From Drosophila pseudoobscura (taxonomy: Eukaryota; Arthropoda; Insecta; Diptera; Drosophilidae): a stretch of DNA of 64,000 nt. Location of the stretch: the NCBI RefSeq assembly GCF_009870125.1, contig NC_046679.1, forward strand, positions 13,826,001-13,890,000, read 5' to 3'. Position 1 is the first letter of the stretch, and each line of letters starts with the position of its first letter. The notes beneath the pieces are model-generated. The model was not told where the DNA came from, searched no databases, and worked only from the letters and a program-made list of their open reading frames with translations. This document shows positions 33,901-44,301 of the stretch, piece after piece. Both the position numbers and the translations under genes were made by a program.

Positions 33901-36115
33901 ATAAGATAGTAATCATGTGATGGGATGCGCCCTAATTAAAACTACAGATTCCAAAATGATGATGATTCGGTTTTGAAACCTTACTTCTAGAAATTTTTTA
34001 TCATCAGTGATTATCAGCTTTCGATATTTACTCAATTTCTACCATTCATTGCTACTCTTCTGTTATTCTAATTCTTCTCAAACAAATAATATCAAAATAG
34101 TTGAGATCCATGGACTGGAAGTGGTTTGGAAAAGCAATCTATAGAGTTTTTATCAACGATTATCTATAGACTGATTACAGCGACGAATAACAATCATAAA
34201 GCTCTTATCCCGCATACCGATGACATTAATTAACAAACGATTAACCGATAACAGACGTCCAACCGACAATTTCAACCCTGATCCCAATTGAACGCAAAGT
34301 TCTATTATTCCTAAGCAAATGAAAACGCAACTGTTGAGACATGAGCCACAAGAGGCTAGGGGTCAGAGTTGAGTGGATCGGACACTCTGTCTCGGATTGT
34401 CTTTGGAGGGGCACTGGCCCGGCGGACCGGTCTCTGAGTATGAATGAAAATGAAGCGTGAGGTAGTACGCATTTATCCATGTTTATGGATGAGTGTTTCG
34501 AGTGAGTGTGTGTGTAATGTTTTGAATGCATAAACGAGTGTACACTCTACTATTTATTTACTTGTGATTGAGTGCAAACAAAATGTAAATAAAAGATACA
34601 AGAAATCAAAGAAAAGACAGAGTTCCACCAACATCAGAAATCCAAACTGAAGACCGAGGAGAGAAAGGAGTACAAGTTTTGCGAAAAGGAGAGGGAAAGT
34701 GGACAGCGACAAAAAGAAATATGAAATAATTTTTGGATACAACAAAAAATGCATACAAAATGTGGAAGAAAACAAAGCTACAAAAAAAATATATAAGCCA
34801 AACAAAGACTTCACTTCATCTCACTTTCTCCCTCTGTTCCCTTTCTCCTTCTCTCTCCTCACCATTTTATAGACTTTGGCCATGAACTTGACCGTTTTAC
34901 GCCCCGTGTTTGTTGCTCGAAATGCGAATGAAATTGTTATTTGAAAGCCAAAAGAGCACGCCATTATGACACAGAGCAAAATACAATAGTACGGAGCAGA
35001 AAGCTCCCAAAAAAAAAAAGAGAAAAAACGAAAAAGAAAACTGGAAGTGGAAGTAACAGATGAAGCTGAAGACCTGGTAGACCGCTTAAGTGGAGTAAAT
35101 TTTGTAATAAAGTGTCCAGAGAAAGTGGAAACGAAACTTTTAGAGCACCTCCTCCGAATGTAAATCAGCGAAGGACAGAAGGCCAGAAGAAAGGGATTTA
35201 TGTGGTAACACTTATCAAATATAATAGATGACAATTTTATTCTGAGAATTTCTGATAATATAATTCCATTTCCATAATTAATCTCTCAATGACATTAGTC
35301 AGGTGGAAGAAACTCGTAATATCTTCAAAAAGTTCAATTAAAAGGTTCGTTTTATTAGAAAACAAATTCTCAGTAGCAATCGATGCTTCCTTCTCTCTCC
35401 CAGTGAGTCTGAACCTATCAAGATGGTTTCAGAAGATTGCAGAAAGGGGTAGGGATAGGATTTTCACCCCTATATGTTTAAAAAGGAAGCTGTAACCATT
35501 GCAGATGACAAATAATGTCCACTTAGAAATGTTATTCCCCAAAACAGCATAGAATATTGCAGATAAAATTCTTTAAAGGGTTTTTGACAATCCTTACCTT
35601 CCATCCGGCACTGCTATTCGAATCGCCTTTATCCTTAAAGTATGGCACATTCTGGACCATCCACTCGTAGATCTGACTGAGGGTCAAACGCTTATCGGTG
35701 GCGGAGCCAATGGCATGCGTGATGAGATCCGCATAGGATAGGTTTCCCCATGCATTGCGACGCGATGAATTCTTTTTGGCTGCATTCGCATTCTGTATAG
35801 CCTGCTGTGAGTCTTTGTGGATAGAAGGATACAAATGCGTTAGTTACACAGATACGGACACAGAAGATACAAATGCCTACCTCCTGCTGCCAATTGCTGA
35901 TTGCTGGCCTTTGTACTGTCCAATTCGTCGGCCGGCTCCACAAAGTTCTCGGGCCGTGGACAGGGCCATGTGTTGGATCTGGCACGTGTCTGTGGCTCGA
36001 AGCCCACGTCGCCGGGCAGGTCGCCGCCACCCACCACCCCGCTCAGCTGGTCCATGGCCAGGCCATTGTCTGTGTGGGTCAGCGTTGGCCAGTCCTGCGC
36101 GAAGCCGTCCATCAT
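14566..36115 (-). CDS. foxo: Forkhead box O transcription factor (foxo), eight coding exons
   Basis: foxo is the single fly FOXO factor, restrained in the cytoplasm by Akt phosphorylation under insulin signalling and active in the nucleus on stress, growth and immune genes. Exons 35881-36115, 35598-35812, 18445-18737, 16703-16981, 16218-16422, 15307-15481, 15060-15184 and 14566-15003 join in frame to give 654 residues (645 if exon 7 starts at 15157). The forkhead domain spans about residues 99-190, with the recognition helix [13 protein letters not shown] at 151-163. The three Akt sites are present: RARSNT (Thr49), RRRAAS (Ser195) and RQRASS (Ser264), each shifted by five from the melanogaster numbers through a small insertion near residue 25. 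The C-terminal activation segment ([25 protein letters not shown]) and the final SPPSWVH are intact. Gln and Asn runs are longer than those I remember for D. melanogaster. Confidence 0.97.
15060..15184 (-). CDS. foxo: foxo coding exon 7, with two possible acceptors
   Basis: With the acceptor at 15185-15186 the exon begins [22 protein letters not shown]; a second acceptor at 15158-15159 starts it at 15157 and removes nine residues. Both keep the frame. The exon encodes the [17 protein letters not shown] part of the activation region and ends at gtaagt in phase 0. Confidence 0.85.
15307..15481 (-). CDS. foxo: foxo coding exon 6
   Basis: Residues 410-467 read [25 protein letters not shown] onward and end with an interrupted Gln run and VKVEFE. 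The donor is gtgagc, in phase 1. Confidence 0.92.
15482..16217 (-). other. foxo intron 5
   Basis: This 736-base intron is AT-rich. I see no repeat, RNA gene or strong motif in it. Confidence 0.85.
16218..16422 (-). CDS. foxo: foxo coding exon 5
   Basis: Residues 342-409 run from [19 protein letters not shown] through a Gln run and [14 protein letters not shown] to [16 protein letters not shown]. The acceptor is ...ggagtag and the donor gtaagt. Confidence 0.93.
16423..16702 (-). other. foxo intron 4 with a GTGTAC repeat
   Basis: This 280-base intron contains a tract of about 30 bases near 16,540 built of repeated GTGTAC hexamers, flanked by ACATG. Nothing else stands out. Confidence 0.8.
16703..16981 (-). 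CDS. foxo: foxo coding exon 4, third Akt site and polyglutamine run
   Basis: Residues 249-340 include [10 protein letters not shown] (third Akt site, Ser264) and the conserved [19 protein letters not shown] run of 20 glutamines from mixed CAG/CAA codons ends at the splice donor. The donor gtcagt departs from the consensus but is the only choice that keeps the frame and joins QG to FSAASG. Confidence 0.92.
16982..18444 (-). other. foxo intron 3
   Basis: This 1.46-kb intron contains a diverged tandem duplication of about 85-100 bases and a cluster of CGATA motifs at 17.73-17.96 kb. No coding frame is supported. Confidence 0.85.
17737..17954. promoter_or_regulatory. Cluster of CGATA (BEAF-32/DREF-type) motifs with one perfect DRE
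   Basis: Eight copies of CGATA or its complement TATCG lie in 218 bases, starting at 17737, 17811, 17821, 17828, 17901, 17911, 17921 and 17950. One is part of TATCGATA (17808-17815), the DREF element. BEAF-32 binds clustered CGATA. The cluster lies on a local tandem duplication (shared GGAAGGAAAGGAG and CGATAAAYAGCGATAAT blocks). Insulator or promoter function is inferred from motif content only. Confidence 0.45.
18445..18737 (-). CDS. foxo: foxo coding exon 3, recognition helix and nuclear localisation region
   Basis: The exon starts with [13 protein letters not shown], the DNA-contacting helix, and runs through the wings and the basic KRRGRAKKR nuclear localisation signal (about 203-211). 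The second Akt site, RRRAAS, is included. It ends at ESPLH in phase 2. Confidence 0.95.
18926..18955. repeat. (GT)15 microsatellite
   Basis: An uninterrupted GT run of 30 bases in foxo intron 2. Confidence 0.95.
19081..19116. repeat. (TCG)n trinucleotide repeat
   Basis: TCG units recur with one interruption (GTAG) over about 36 bases, in foxo intron 2 close to exon 3. Confidence 0.9.
19721..19739. repeat. Run of 19 cytosines
   Basis: An uninterrupted C homopolymer, equal to 19 G on the foxo sense strand. Its exact length may be uncertain because such runs are hard to sequence. Confidence 0.8.
21332..21360. repeat. Perfect 13-bp inverted repeat
   Basis: ATAGTTCTAGTTC is followed by GCA and its exact reverse complement, forming a hairpin with a 13-bp stem and a three-base loop in foxo intron 2. 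Confidence 0.9.
21615..21648. repeat. CCGTG/CCGTT pentanucleotide repeat
   Basis: About three to four CCGTG units followed by three CCGTT units in foxo intron 2. Confidence 0.85.
22785..22816. repeat. (CA)n microsatellite, interrupted once
   Basis: CA units run from 22785 to 22816 with one AA interruption near 22796, in foxo intron 2. Confidence 0.9.
23828..23927. repeat. 11-bp tandem repeat, about eight copies
   Basis: The unit TCTGTTCATCC recurs with T/C and G/A changes (TCTGTCCATCC, TCTATTCATCC) over about 100 bases in foxo intron 2. Confidence 0.85.
24352..24388. repeat. GATTC pentanucleotide repeat
   Basis: GATTC units repeat about seven times and drift to GACTC and GGCTC, in foxo intron 2. 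Confidence 0.85.
25419..25478. repeat. 16-bp CTGGCTGTCCTTCKGT tandem repeat
   Basis: Three adjacent copies of a 16-base unit with one G/T difference, ending in a CTGTCTGTCTG tail, in foxo intron 2. Confidence 0.8.
28079..28262. repeat. Diverged tandem duplication, period about 113 bases
   Basis: Segments 28079-28142 and 28192-28262 share the frame CTCRGRATCTTTT...ATATTTRGTATT...AAAGAATG with many changes. They are two old copies side by side in foxo intron 2. Confidence 0.6.
28442..28941. mobile_element. Possible hAT-type MITE, 500 bases
   Basis: The segment begins TAGAGCCCTGC and ends with the exact reverse complement, GCAGGGCTCTA, giving 11-bp terminal inverted repeats of the TAGAG/CAGAG style seen in hAT elements. 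It is 500 bases long with no transposase frame, and the interior is rich in GATTCG words. I could not find an 8-bp target duplication (flanks ATGTATAA and AAAGGGCA), so it may be old, rearranged or a coincidence. Confidence 0.4.
29032..29408. repeat. Diverged tandem duplication, period about 230 bases
   Basis: Both copies start AACCAATTTCAAGGC (29032 and 29261) and end near CAAGTGCCAG (29172 and 29408). Between these they share TAATNATTAC and CACARATGCCA words. The copies differ at many sites, so the duplication is old. Confidence 0.6.
30793..30965. repeat. Tandem duplication, two units of about 85-88 bases
   Basis: Units 30793-30877 and 30878-30965 both read AATGCCTAT, then STATCTTCTTCA, TTTAGGTC, TTCTTCATTAT or similar, and TTTCACTGCA. 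Shorter related pieces (AGAAGCTTCTA) lie on both sides, which suggests repeated slippage in this part of foxo intron 2. Confidence 0.7.
35598..35812 (-). CDS. foxo: foxo coding exon 2, first half of the forkhead domain
   Basis: This exon encodes residues 79-150, from DSQQAIQ through [14 protein letters not shown] to SSAGWK. It covers helices 1 and 2 of the winged-helix domain and ends in phase 0 at gtaagg, exactly before the recognition helix. Confidence 0.95.
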
Positions 36116-36240
36116 TGGGTGGTACCACTGTTCGTTGTGGAGTTGCAGCTTTGCAGATTTTTCAAGCACTCCTCGCCAGCCCGAAAAAAAACTCGCACAC
36201 ACACACGCAAAGCCTTCGCTTCAAGATGTGCTTTTGGTCA
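35881..36240 (-). CDS. foxo: foxo first coding exon with 5' UTR part
   Basis: The exon opens after an excellent acceptor, a long pyrimidine tract ending in ccag at 36241-36242. Then come 125 bases of 5' UTR and ATGATG at 36115 and 36112. It encodes [18 protein letters not shown] onward to residue 78, including the first Akt site and the 14-3-3 motif RARSNTWP (44-51). It ends at the donor gtaggc in phase 1. The frame stays open upstream of the ATG to 36202, but the known protein starts at MMDGFAQ. Confidence 0.93.
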
Positions 36241-36270
36241 CTGGAAAGAAGAGAAGAAGGAGAAGATTCA
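36241..36270 (-). promoter_or_regulatory. foxo: Splice acceptor of the foxo 5' UTR exon
   Basis: On the minus strand a pyrimidine tract of about 25 bases (TTCTCCTTCTTCTCTTCTTT) ends in CCAG directly before 36240. It is a far better acceptor than anything else near the start codon and shows that a non-coding exon lies upstream. Confidence 0.75.
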
Positions 36271-36596
36271 ACCTTGAATTCGTGTCTAGTCATTGTAATA
36301 CACGTATCTTTGTGCAACATCATTCTGTGATCGTTTTATCATTTCATTGGGAAATTATATTCTGATTGTTTCCGTGCGAAAAACGATTACAGAATGATCT
36401 TGAGTGCTTCCAAATCGCAAAGGCAATTGACGTTTAGGGTTTTCTCTAAGCTTTTGACTAAAAATAGAAGATCTTTTAAGATTATTGTGGGATATTCCAA
36501 TCTAACGCTAAAAACAGACGAATTACTCGACTCAACAGATATTTTTGGGTGAGATAATCGTAAATAATAATCCATAGAATACAACAACAAAGAAAT

Positions 36597-36694
36597 AAAG
36601 AGAGAACACTAGTTAAAGAGAGAGAGTAAGGAATTAAGAGAGAGTCTTATCAGCCACCAAGGCAATGAAGAGAGAGGGAGAGAGAGAGAAGAAA
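36597..36694. promoter_or_regulatory. GAGA tract cluster upstream of the foxo coding start
   Basis: At least five GAGAG blocks lie in about 100 bases, with more CTCTCT 350-400 bases further up (37057-37085). Such clusters are bound by the GAGA factor (Trl) and mark nucleosome-poor control regions in flies. Binding here is inferred. Confidence 0.4.
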
Positions 36695-37584
36695 CAGCAA
36701 GCGAACGGCAATGAGCGATACGATGCGATGATAATGTAGGTTATGATCTTGTTCTCAAAATGCCACAAATATTTTCTATGAATTTCAATATTATTCCGTA
36801 CACACGTACGCGTTGTTTGAGGGGCTGCTTGAAATGTGGAATGGAAATCAATTAATTTTAATAAAATCTATGAATGCTTTGAATGACTAAATTTAGCACA
36901 CAGAACTGACCAGAACGAATGAGAACGGAGAATAGAAACGATTTCAATTAGTCTCAAAGTCTGGCGACGCGACCACCGACAGTTATCAATGTCCGAGACC
37001 GTATAATTGTTGATAGTATATATTTTGGTGGGTAATCAAAATAAAAGTCCAAACATGTCGCTCTCCCTCTCTATCTTTCTCTCTATATAGTACTGTATAT
37101 TTGTGTGATCTGAAGAGACAATCTGTTTGTGTATATACTCTCGTAAAAGGTCTATTGACACTGTCTGGAATGGGCGGACAGACCGGGAGACTACTGCTGA
37201 TAAGTTATTGAAGCCTGACGATCATCGGACGGGAACCTTGATAGGGAATGGGGACTCTGTCTGTTGCAATTTTAACCAAAAGAAAGTAATACACTTGAAA
37301 AATCCGACTTTTGCATTACCCAACAACTGCACAAGAGCTGCTATTTAAAAGAGAGATCATAAAACGATCAAACTTGAGTTCAAGCTTTTCTCTTATAGAA
37401 GAAAATAGTAGCATTATTCCCTTTGAATGCTCACGTCAAACCTTTTAAAGCTTAACCCGCTAGTCGCTCTTCTAGCCTAAGAGAGCCGAAAAGCTCAATG
37501 GAAGTAAAGAGCACACACACGCACGCACTGCTCGTCACTCCTCTCTCCCTCTCTTCATTGTGATATTGTAAACAAATTGAAAAT

Positions 37585-37605
37585 TGTGTGTGTGTGTGTG
37601 TGTGT
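37585..37605. repeat. (TG)10 microsatellite
   Basis: An uninterrupted TG run upstream of the foxo coding exons. Confidence 0.95.
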
Positions 37606-40600
37606 AAAGGCGCGTAACTCAATTAAACACACGCACACACGGCACTCAATCATATCTGCGTGTGCGTAGATTCGCATATATTTTTGTTCATTGAACGACA
37701 CACATAAATAGAGAGGAAGAGAGGTAGATACGAGCAGAGAGTGTGCGAAAGAGAGGGGGCGGGGCGGGCGGGGGCCAAAGCGTTTGCCTTGAGAACACGG
37801 AAGTTCATTCATTCGGGATCTTTTTTTTTCTTTCGTTGTACCTAAAAATCATTCGTGGCGGTCGGCCTACCTGAACAACGAACGATTTTTGTTCTAGGAA
37901 ATCATCTCTGGGCTGCTGCCTGCTGTCTCAAACTTTAGACTTTGCCAAAAACCCGTAAAACACTCCGAATTATGTACTATCTACATATATGCATGGGGTT
38001 GTGTGCGTATTTAAATAACGTAATTATTTAGATAAGGTCGCGCGCCGTCGTCGTTGTTTTTGTCATTATATAATATCTTTCCAGCGAAAGGTTTATGGCC
38101 GCAAATAATGGTGCCCCCACCCCAACCCCAACCCAAAGCAAAAGCAAAAAAAAAAACGAATTGGAAACAGAAAAAGGTAGAGAAACATTCCAACAACCTG
38201 ACCTAAGCCACTACTACAAAACTACAACTGCAAAACACCGCGCGAGTAACAGAAACAAAAATCAAAGCAGAAATACTTTGAGAGGCTGTCAAAAAAAGAA
38301 AGAAAGAGAAAGAGCGGGAGAGAGGGGGAACACAGAAAGCACAAAACACACATCAAAGTACAGCAGAAGCTATGATCGAATGGCATATACTCTCTACCAC
38401 AGAGAGAGAGAGGAAACGAAGCACCTTTTCGAGCAACGATTCGGTTAATGATTTCGGTTCACAGACACCTTCGTCTACCTTCGGAGGGTCGTGTCTTTGG
38501 TTTGCTTTCTCTTTGCTCTCTTGATCTTCGACTACCTACTTCTCACCTTCTCGCCTGCTGTTAGGGTTAATTCGTGGTATAATGCTCTGCAAGGGACCTA
38601 AGTATAAAGGTTACGCAATTCTTAGCGCTCCCCGATTAAACCAAATATGTAAATACATCCCACATATATTATAGCCTTATTTATGAATATTTTATTTATG
38701 TCATACCTTCCATAGTTCTATCATGATCTTGGCTATATGGATTCTCTTATGACTGCTAAAAAACAAAATCGCTTCTACTCCCTTCATTAGAAGACTTACT
38801 CTGATTTCTCCATACCTTTCTGTATACTTCCTTATATTCAGGGATTCCCACTTCTTGTCATGCCTTTTTACATCATACCATTTATTATCATATCTTTCTT
38901 TATCACAGCATTCGTTTCTATTGTGCAGCACCTTTATCGTATGTTGCAAAATCTCTCTTAAACCCTCCCAGAATTGAAGCCTAGATACAGATCATCTTTC
39001 AGATCACATATAATTCCCGAACAACAACAAACCACTTTTACTGGGTATCAAATGCGACGTAGAGTGCGTTTATCCCGCCTAAAAATAAACCATTTCGGGG
39101 GAGTGTAAAATTCTAATTGCTGCCAACTAATTCAAGTAAATTAAGATGAGCATTTGCTGCTATTTGCATATTTGGCTGTTAAATATAATCTTCGACTGAA
39201 TTGTATTTTCGGCCAAGCGCAAATTGCGTCGCACAGACGTCCCCCAAATGCGACTGCGAATGCGAATATATTGAATACTATGCAATAGAAGTTGATAATA
39301 TTATAGAAAACAAAACAAAACAAAACAGAACAGAATAACAATAACATCAAAACAAAATGTAAGCAAAAACAAAGCTTCATTCGTCGTATCGATGGGAAAA
39401 TAGTGGATTGGGAAGTGGATTCTTGTTTTTTGCCCTATCGTTTGATATGAAAAGAGAAGCCACTTAAGAGAGAGATTTAGATTAAGATTAAGAGATGTGG
39501 TATTCCATATATCATTTATTACATCAGATTAGAGGCAAAACATTCGACTGACGCATATTTGCGTAGGTGTTTTTCCCCGATCCGATAATTAGAAGATCAA
39601 TGGAAAACAGCTCTCGAATAAACATGTGAGAGATTATGTTAATGATCGCAAATACGAGTATATGGTAAGTACATAAACTTCTAAACAACCGCTGGGCAGA
39701 CAGACATAACCCACGATATAGAAACCAAACTATAAACCATATGTAATCTTTAAAAGAAATTCACAAATCAAATTATTCATTCCCCTCGGCGTGGGTGTGT
39801 CGGTTGGAAAAATTAGCCTTGAAAATAGTCTTGTACGAGATCTATTCCTTCTCGTATATTACAAAATATTTGTATGGGGGAATTTGCAGAGAACAGTTGT
39901 GGCGGGAGAGGGGCAAAGTATTTCAATGTCACGGACAGCACGAAACGTACGAAAATTTCATTTGACAAGCGCCTCATTAGGGAAATGACTCGGGCTGTCT
40001 CTTTTGGTTTTCAAATTTCTAAGGAGGTGTGGCAATTGTTATGGTAAATGGGGCACGCAACAAGTTGAAAATTTCTACAACCCACCACTACACATACAAA
40101 CAATATACTACGTATCTTATATATAGACATAACAGACAACGAAAGGTAAAAACAGATCTTAAATAATAATAAAAATAAAATAAAAAAAGAAAAGCACCCA
40201 AAAGCAAACTAAATAAAGATGGCAATAAAAAAAAGATATAATGAAAATAAAAACAGAATCTGAATGAGAATAAGAACAAAAAGTAGGAAAGAAAAGAAAA
40301 CGAAACGAAACGAAAGAAAAGAAAAACAACAGAGCGAGAACAAAACAAAAATAAACCGAACACTTGTTACGTAATTCCTTTAATAGTTCTCTCTTTTCGG
40401 CTCTCCTCTGTTCTGCTTTCCGCACAAGCTTTTCTCATTTGTTCCGTTTGATCCCACATACTCACAACATAATATTCTATATGTATTGGTTCCGCTATCA
40501 GCGCTGCGCCTACAGCTCTACCAAAAAAGAATCTCTTGACTTTGAGAACATCTGCTCCCAAGACCCGAGACGAAACTTGCCCTCTCCGTGGAGATCAAAT

Positions 40601-40828
40601 GATAAGCCACGAAGTTGTAGGAGTCAGGGGCGTAGGCAACACATTAAGGGAGTGATGATTGGAGCGGAGGCCATTATAATCATAATCAATGAAAAGTAGG
40701 TCAAATCATAGTTTTCTAGCTATAAATAGAAAGCAAATTAAACAAATTAACCCTAATCTAGGCTAATCCACAGATTATCGGGTTAAACATTAAAAGAAAG
40801 AATGCAAAGTTAAAGGCCACAACCAAAT

Positions 40829-41251
40829 GGTGACCCAAAATGATGAGTCTATAAAACGATGACCCAGAAAATTAAACATCAAAAGAATACATAGGAAATT
40901 TTGTATTGGGTAAGTAAACGGAAAGTCCGGAGAATATATGGCCTATATCAAATGGTGACCCCGAAAAGGGTTTCAAAAAAAAGGTGACCCATAGTATTTT
41001 TGTCAAAGGATTCTTAAATGCAAAAAAAAAATGCATTCAATGTCTACTTAGAAACGTGAAAACAGTAAAGGAAATACAAAATATGAAGTTACCCTCAATT
41101 TGGTGACCCCGATAATGATAGAACTTCATTCTGAGCTTGAGGTTAATCCAGAAAAATTATGACGTTCATCCTTTTCTCTACATTCAATATAAAGCGATCC
41201 CAGCATAACGTTAGGAAGGATTAAAAGCTGAAAGGTCACAATGGTGACCCC
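40829..41251. repeat. Diverged tandem array carrying GGTGACCC motifs
   Basis: GGTGACCC(C) occurs at 40829, 40954, 40983, 41102 and 41243, and GATGACCC at 40858. The pair 40829/40858 and the pair 40954/40983 both have a spacing of 29 and are 125 bases apart, and their flanks agree in part (CAAATGGTGACCC). This points to an old tandem duplication of 125-150 bases. The complement, GGGTCACC, contains GGGTCA, a nuclear-receptor half-site. Confidence 0.6.
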
Positions 41252-44240
41252 GCCACAATGACAGGCCCTGCGACATTCCTTGACCCTCCCTTGACAGCTC
41301 CGCCACTGCTGCTGCTGTCACTCTGCTTATCATTTTAAGGGGACACCGAAAGATCACGAACCGGGATCACAAAACTATCTGCCAGATGCGAGGCTCTGCC
41401 CCTCAAAACCATGTGATTATATTCGTAAGCATGGAAACTCTTACTCGTATGCCTACTATGCCTGTCCCCTGACCAGGCCTGGCCTGGCCTGGCTCTTGCC
41501 CCTCTCACATAAGACCTGGTTCAGCAATGTGGAAGTAAAAGAGATCTACTCCCCAGCAGCAGCAGCAGCAGCCACAGCAGCCGTAACCCGTCAAACAGGA
41601 TTATAAAGCAAAGTAAGTCAACTCTCGAGAGAAGGTCTCTCCCCAGCCAAAAACTAAAAAAAGAAAAAATCCAGCATAAAAAAAGAAACCTAAAACAGAG
41701 AGAAAAAAAAAGGCAAGACTGACAGCTGGTCGATCGGACAGCAGCGGCATCGAAGATACAATACACAGAGCAACAACTGGTATGGTCTGCACTGATCTGG
41801 TCTGGTCGGCCCTCTGCCTAATGAGCCGACGACGACGACATCAATCCCCAGCCCCAGCCCAAGCCCAGAGCCCAGAGCCCAAAACCCAAGCACCTCGCGA
41901 CCCTACAATGTGGGGGATCATAATGATGATGATAATAATGATGATGTCGATGACGAGGCCACATCGAAGTCACTTGTCCGCTATACTCTACTCGTCTGTG
42001 CATGTGTGTTGCATGCCTCTGTATGGGTGTGTGTGTGTCAGTATGCGGTTTGTCACCCTCCATAACGCCGGAACGACCTTTGGTTTTTAAGTATTTTAAG
42101 TATATTCCGAGCAAAAGCTAACCTGCTGATAAAGAGCTTGAAATTGGATTGCATTCTTACACTCTTTTCGAGAAAATTATATGGAAGACGGGGTTTAAGA
42201 ACTTTAAAGTTGTTTGAATGATCTTTAAAGTTTCAGAATGAGGTCATGTTAAGACTGAAATTAAAGGAATACAATCCATTCGAAATGTTTTTAGTCCTCA
42301 AAATATAACATACAAAACTAGGTTATACTTTTACAGGATCGTATTCCACTGGATTCTTCAATGAATTCCATGTTCTGAATCCTAAATGGATTTCAAATTC
42401 CACGGATTCTTCAATGGATTTACCTTCCAGCGTTTCGAAACGTTTGAATTATATTCCTGTAATCCTTCACTTTGTACTCCTTCCCGTTTTACCTCTCTCT
42501 CTCTCTCTCTCTTCATCTCTCTCTCTCTCTGTGCGTTTCTTATCAAAAACAGCAACGAGAGAGCGGCAGATAAAAGCAAAGATAAAGAGGAATAGCAACA
42601 GCAAAATGCACATCATATTTTTATGCATATTATAACTGTTGCTATGGTATGCTGCTGTCCCTCTCTGTGTCTCTTTGTGGCTTGCGCTTATCTCTCGCTC
42701 TCTCTCTCTCCTATCGTTTGCTCCTATCTCTGCCCCAAGCTATACGGCTTTAACCCCTTGACAATGGCAAAAACCTAAACCTTGGTCAACAAAATCTTTT
42801 TATGCCACAATTTCCATCTGTATCTGCATTCCACTTTACTTCTAATTTTCTTTGCAATTTCTTTCTGCGTAGTAGATAGAGGGGGGGGGGGGAGGACAAC
42901 ACGTGTAAAAGGGCAAGAGGGAAAAATGCTTTCCATAATTTTCTCATTACTTTTCATTCCAGCAGCTGGGAGCACTCGCCTCTCCAGCGACAAGTGCCTG
43001 CATTCCCACTGCATTCTGGTTTTTTCTACGCTGTTAATATTTAATAATTTATTAAGTCAATTATCGCGGAAGCTTATTCAAATAAAAGCTTATTGAAAGT
43101 GCAGTTAGCTAACAGCCCAGCCCAGAGCCTCTGGCCCCTTTCTTTCCATCCCGCTCTCTATCTCTTCCTTCCCCCCTCCTCCCCTCCCCTGACACACACA
43201 CGTGGCGGCTTGGGAGAGAAACACGCGCTAGGAAAGAGAGCGGTTCAAGGGAGAACCAAGAGCGGCGGCGGCGGCACAAAGGCAATGTGCAATAGTTCAC
43301 AGTCACCGAAGGAGGAATGCCGCGGCAGCGCAGCAGCAGCAGCAGCAGCGCAGCAGCGGCGAATGCAAATGTAGGAAGTAGGCAAAAGAGCGCGTGCAAT
43401 GTTTGTAGAATTCATTAAAATAATTAAAGAGCAAAACGATTCCGAAGCGCGCCAGTGGATCGATCGACGGTTTGATGGATGGATGGAAAACTTGTGATGT
43501 GATCATCCTCTTTCCAGTTAATCATCGCAATTGAGGGATGATCTTGAGGTAGCAACAGAATGCGGATTCGATAGTGTGTGTGTGTTATGTGGATCGGTGA
43601 TTGTTTCATGCATCTTTAGTTCCACATGAAAATGATATTTGGTTTGATTTGGTATTTATTTTCATGACAACGTTAATTGACACTAAACCATCACTTATTT
43701 CTGATTGATAAATATTCCATCATTCCGTCGAAGGAAGTGCAGCAAAGGAGTAATCTTTCATGCCTCCCCCTTCCTCTCACTACTTTCTTCTTCCCTTCCC
43801 TAGTTTCTGCCATCTTCTAATTGCAACATTTTTCAACAAACTTTAGCACATTTTCCACAAACCTTATCAGTGCGGCACGTTCTACCGTTATGGCCAGCAA
43901 ACACTCAAGATATGATAACAGCCACACACAGACCCACTGTGGGCCACCAGCTTCTGTACCTTGGCACCGTACCGCCGTACCACGAAAAAAGAAACCCTTA
44001 TCATAAAGAACTCTTTTTGACAGGCAAACCGAGTGGCGTATTCAACCCATTTATTAAAATGAAACCTAATCGCATTTCAATGTCAATAATGTGCCCAAAA
44101 TGTGGTTTAAAAATACGGAAACATGCTAGTACTTTAGTTGTACTCGTTGCAAGCGAATCGAATAGAATCGAAAATCGGGGAAACATAAACAGCAAAAGTA
44201 AACTACGAGTATGTATGTACATGCGTGACACACGACACTC

Positions 44241-44301
44241 GGGGCTCGGGGCTCGGGGTTCAGGGCGCGGGGCTCGTGGCTCGGGGTTTGGGGATCGGGG
44301 G
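44241..44301 (+). repeat. G-rich repeat with G-quadruplex potential
   Basis: GGGGCTC units repeat, giving at least seven runs of three to five G separated by short loops within about 60 bases on the plus strand. Confidence 0.75.

Larger units (their letters stand above)
18738..35597 (-). other. foxo intron 2, 16.9 kb, splitting the forkhead domain
   Basis: The largest intron of the gene. It holds microsatellites, a run of 19 cytosines, several diverged tandem duplications, a possible hAT-type MITE and G-rich tracts. The longer open frames inside are low-complexity or lack coding character, so I see no nested gene. Confidence 0.8.
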
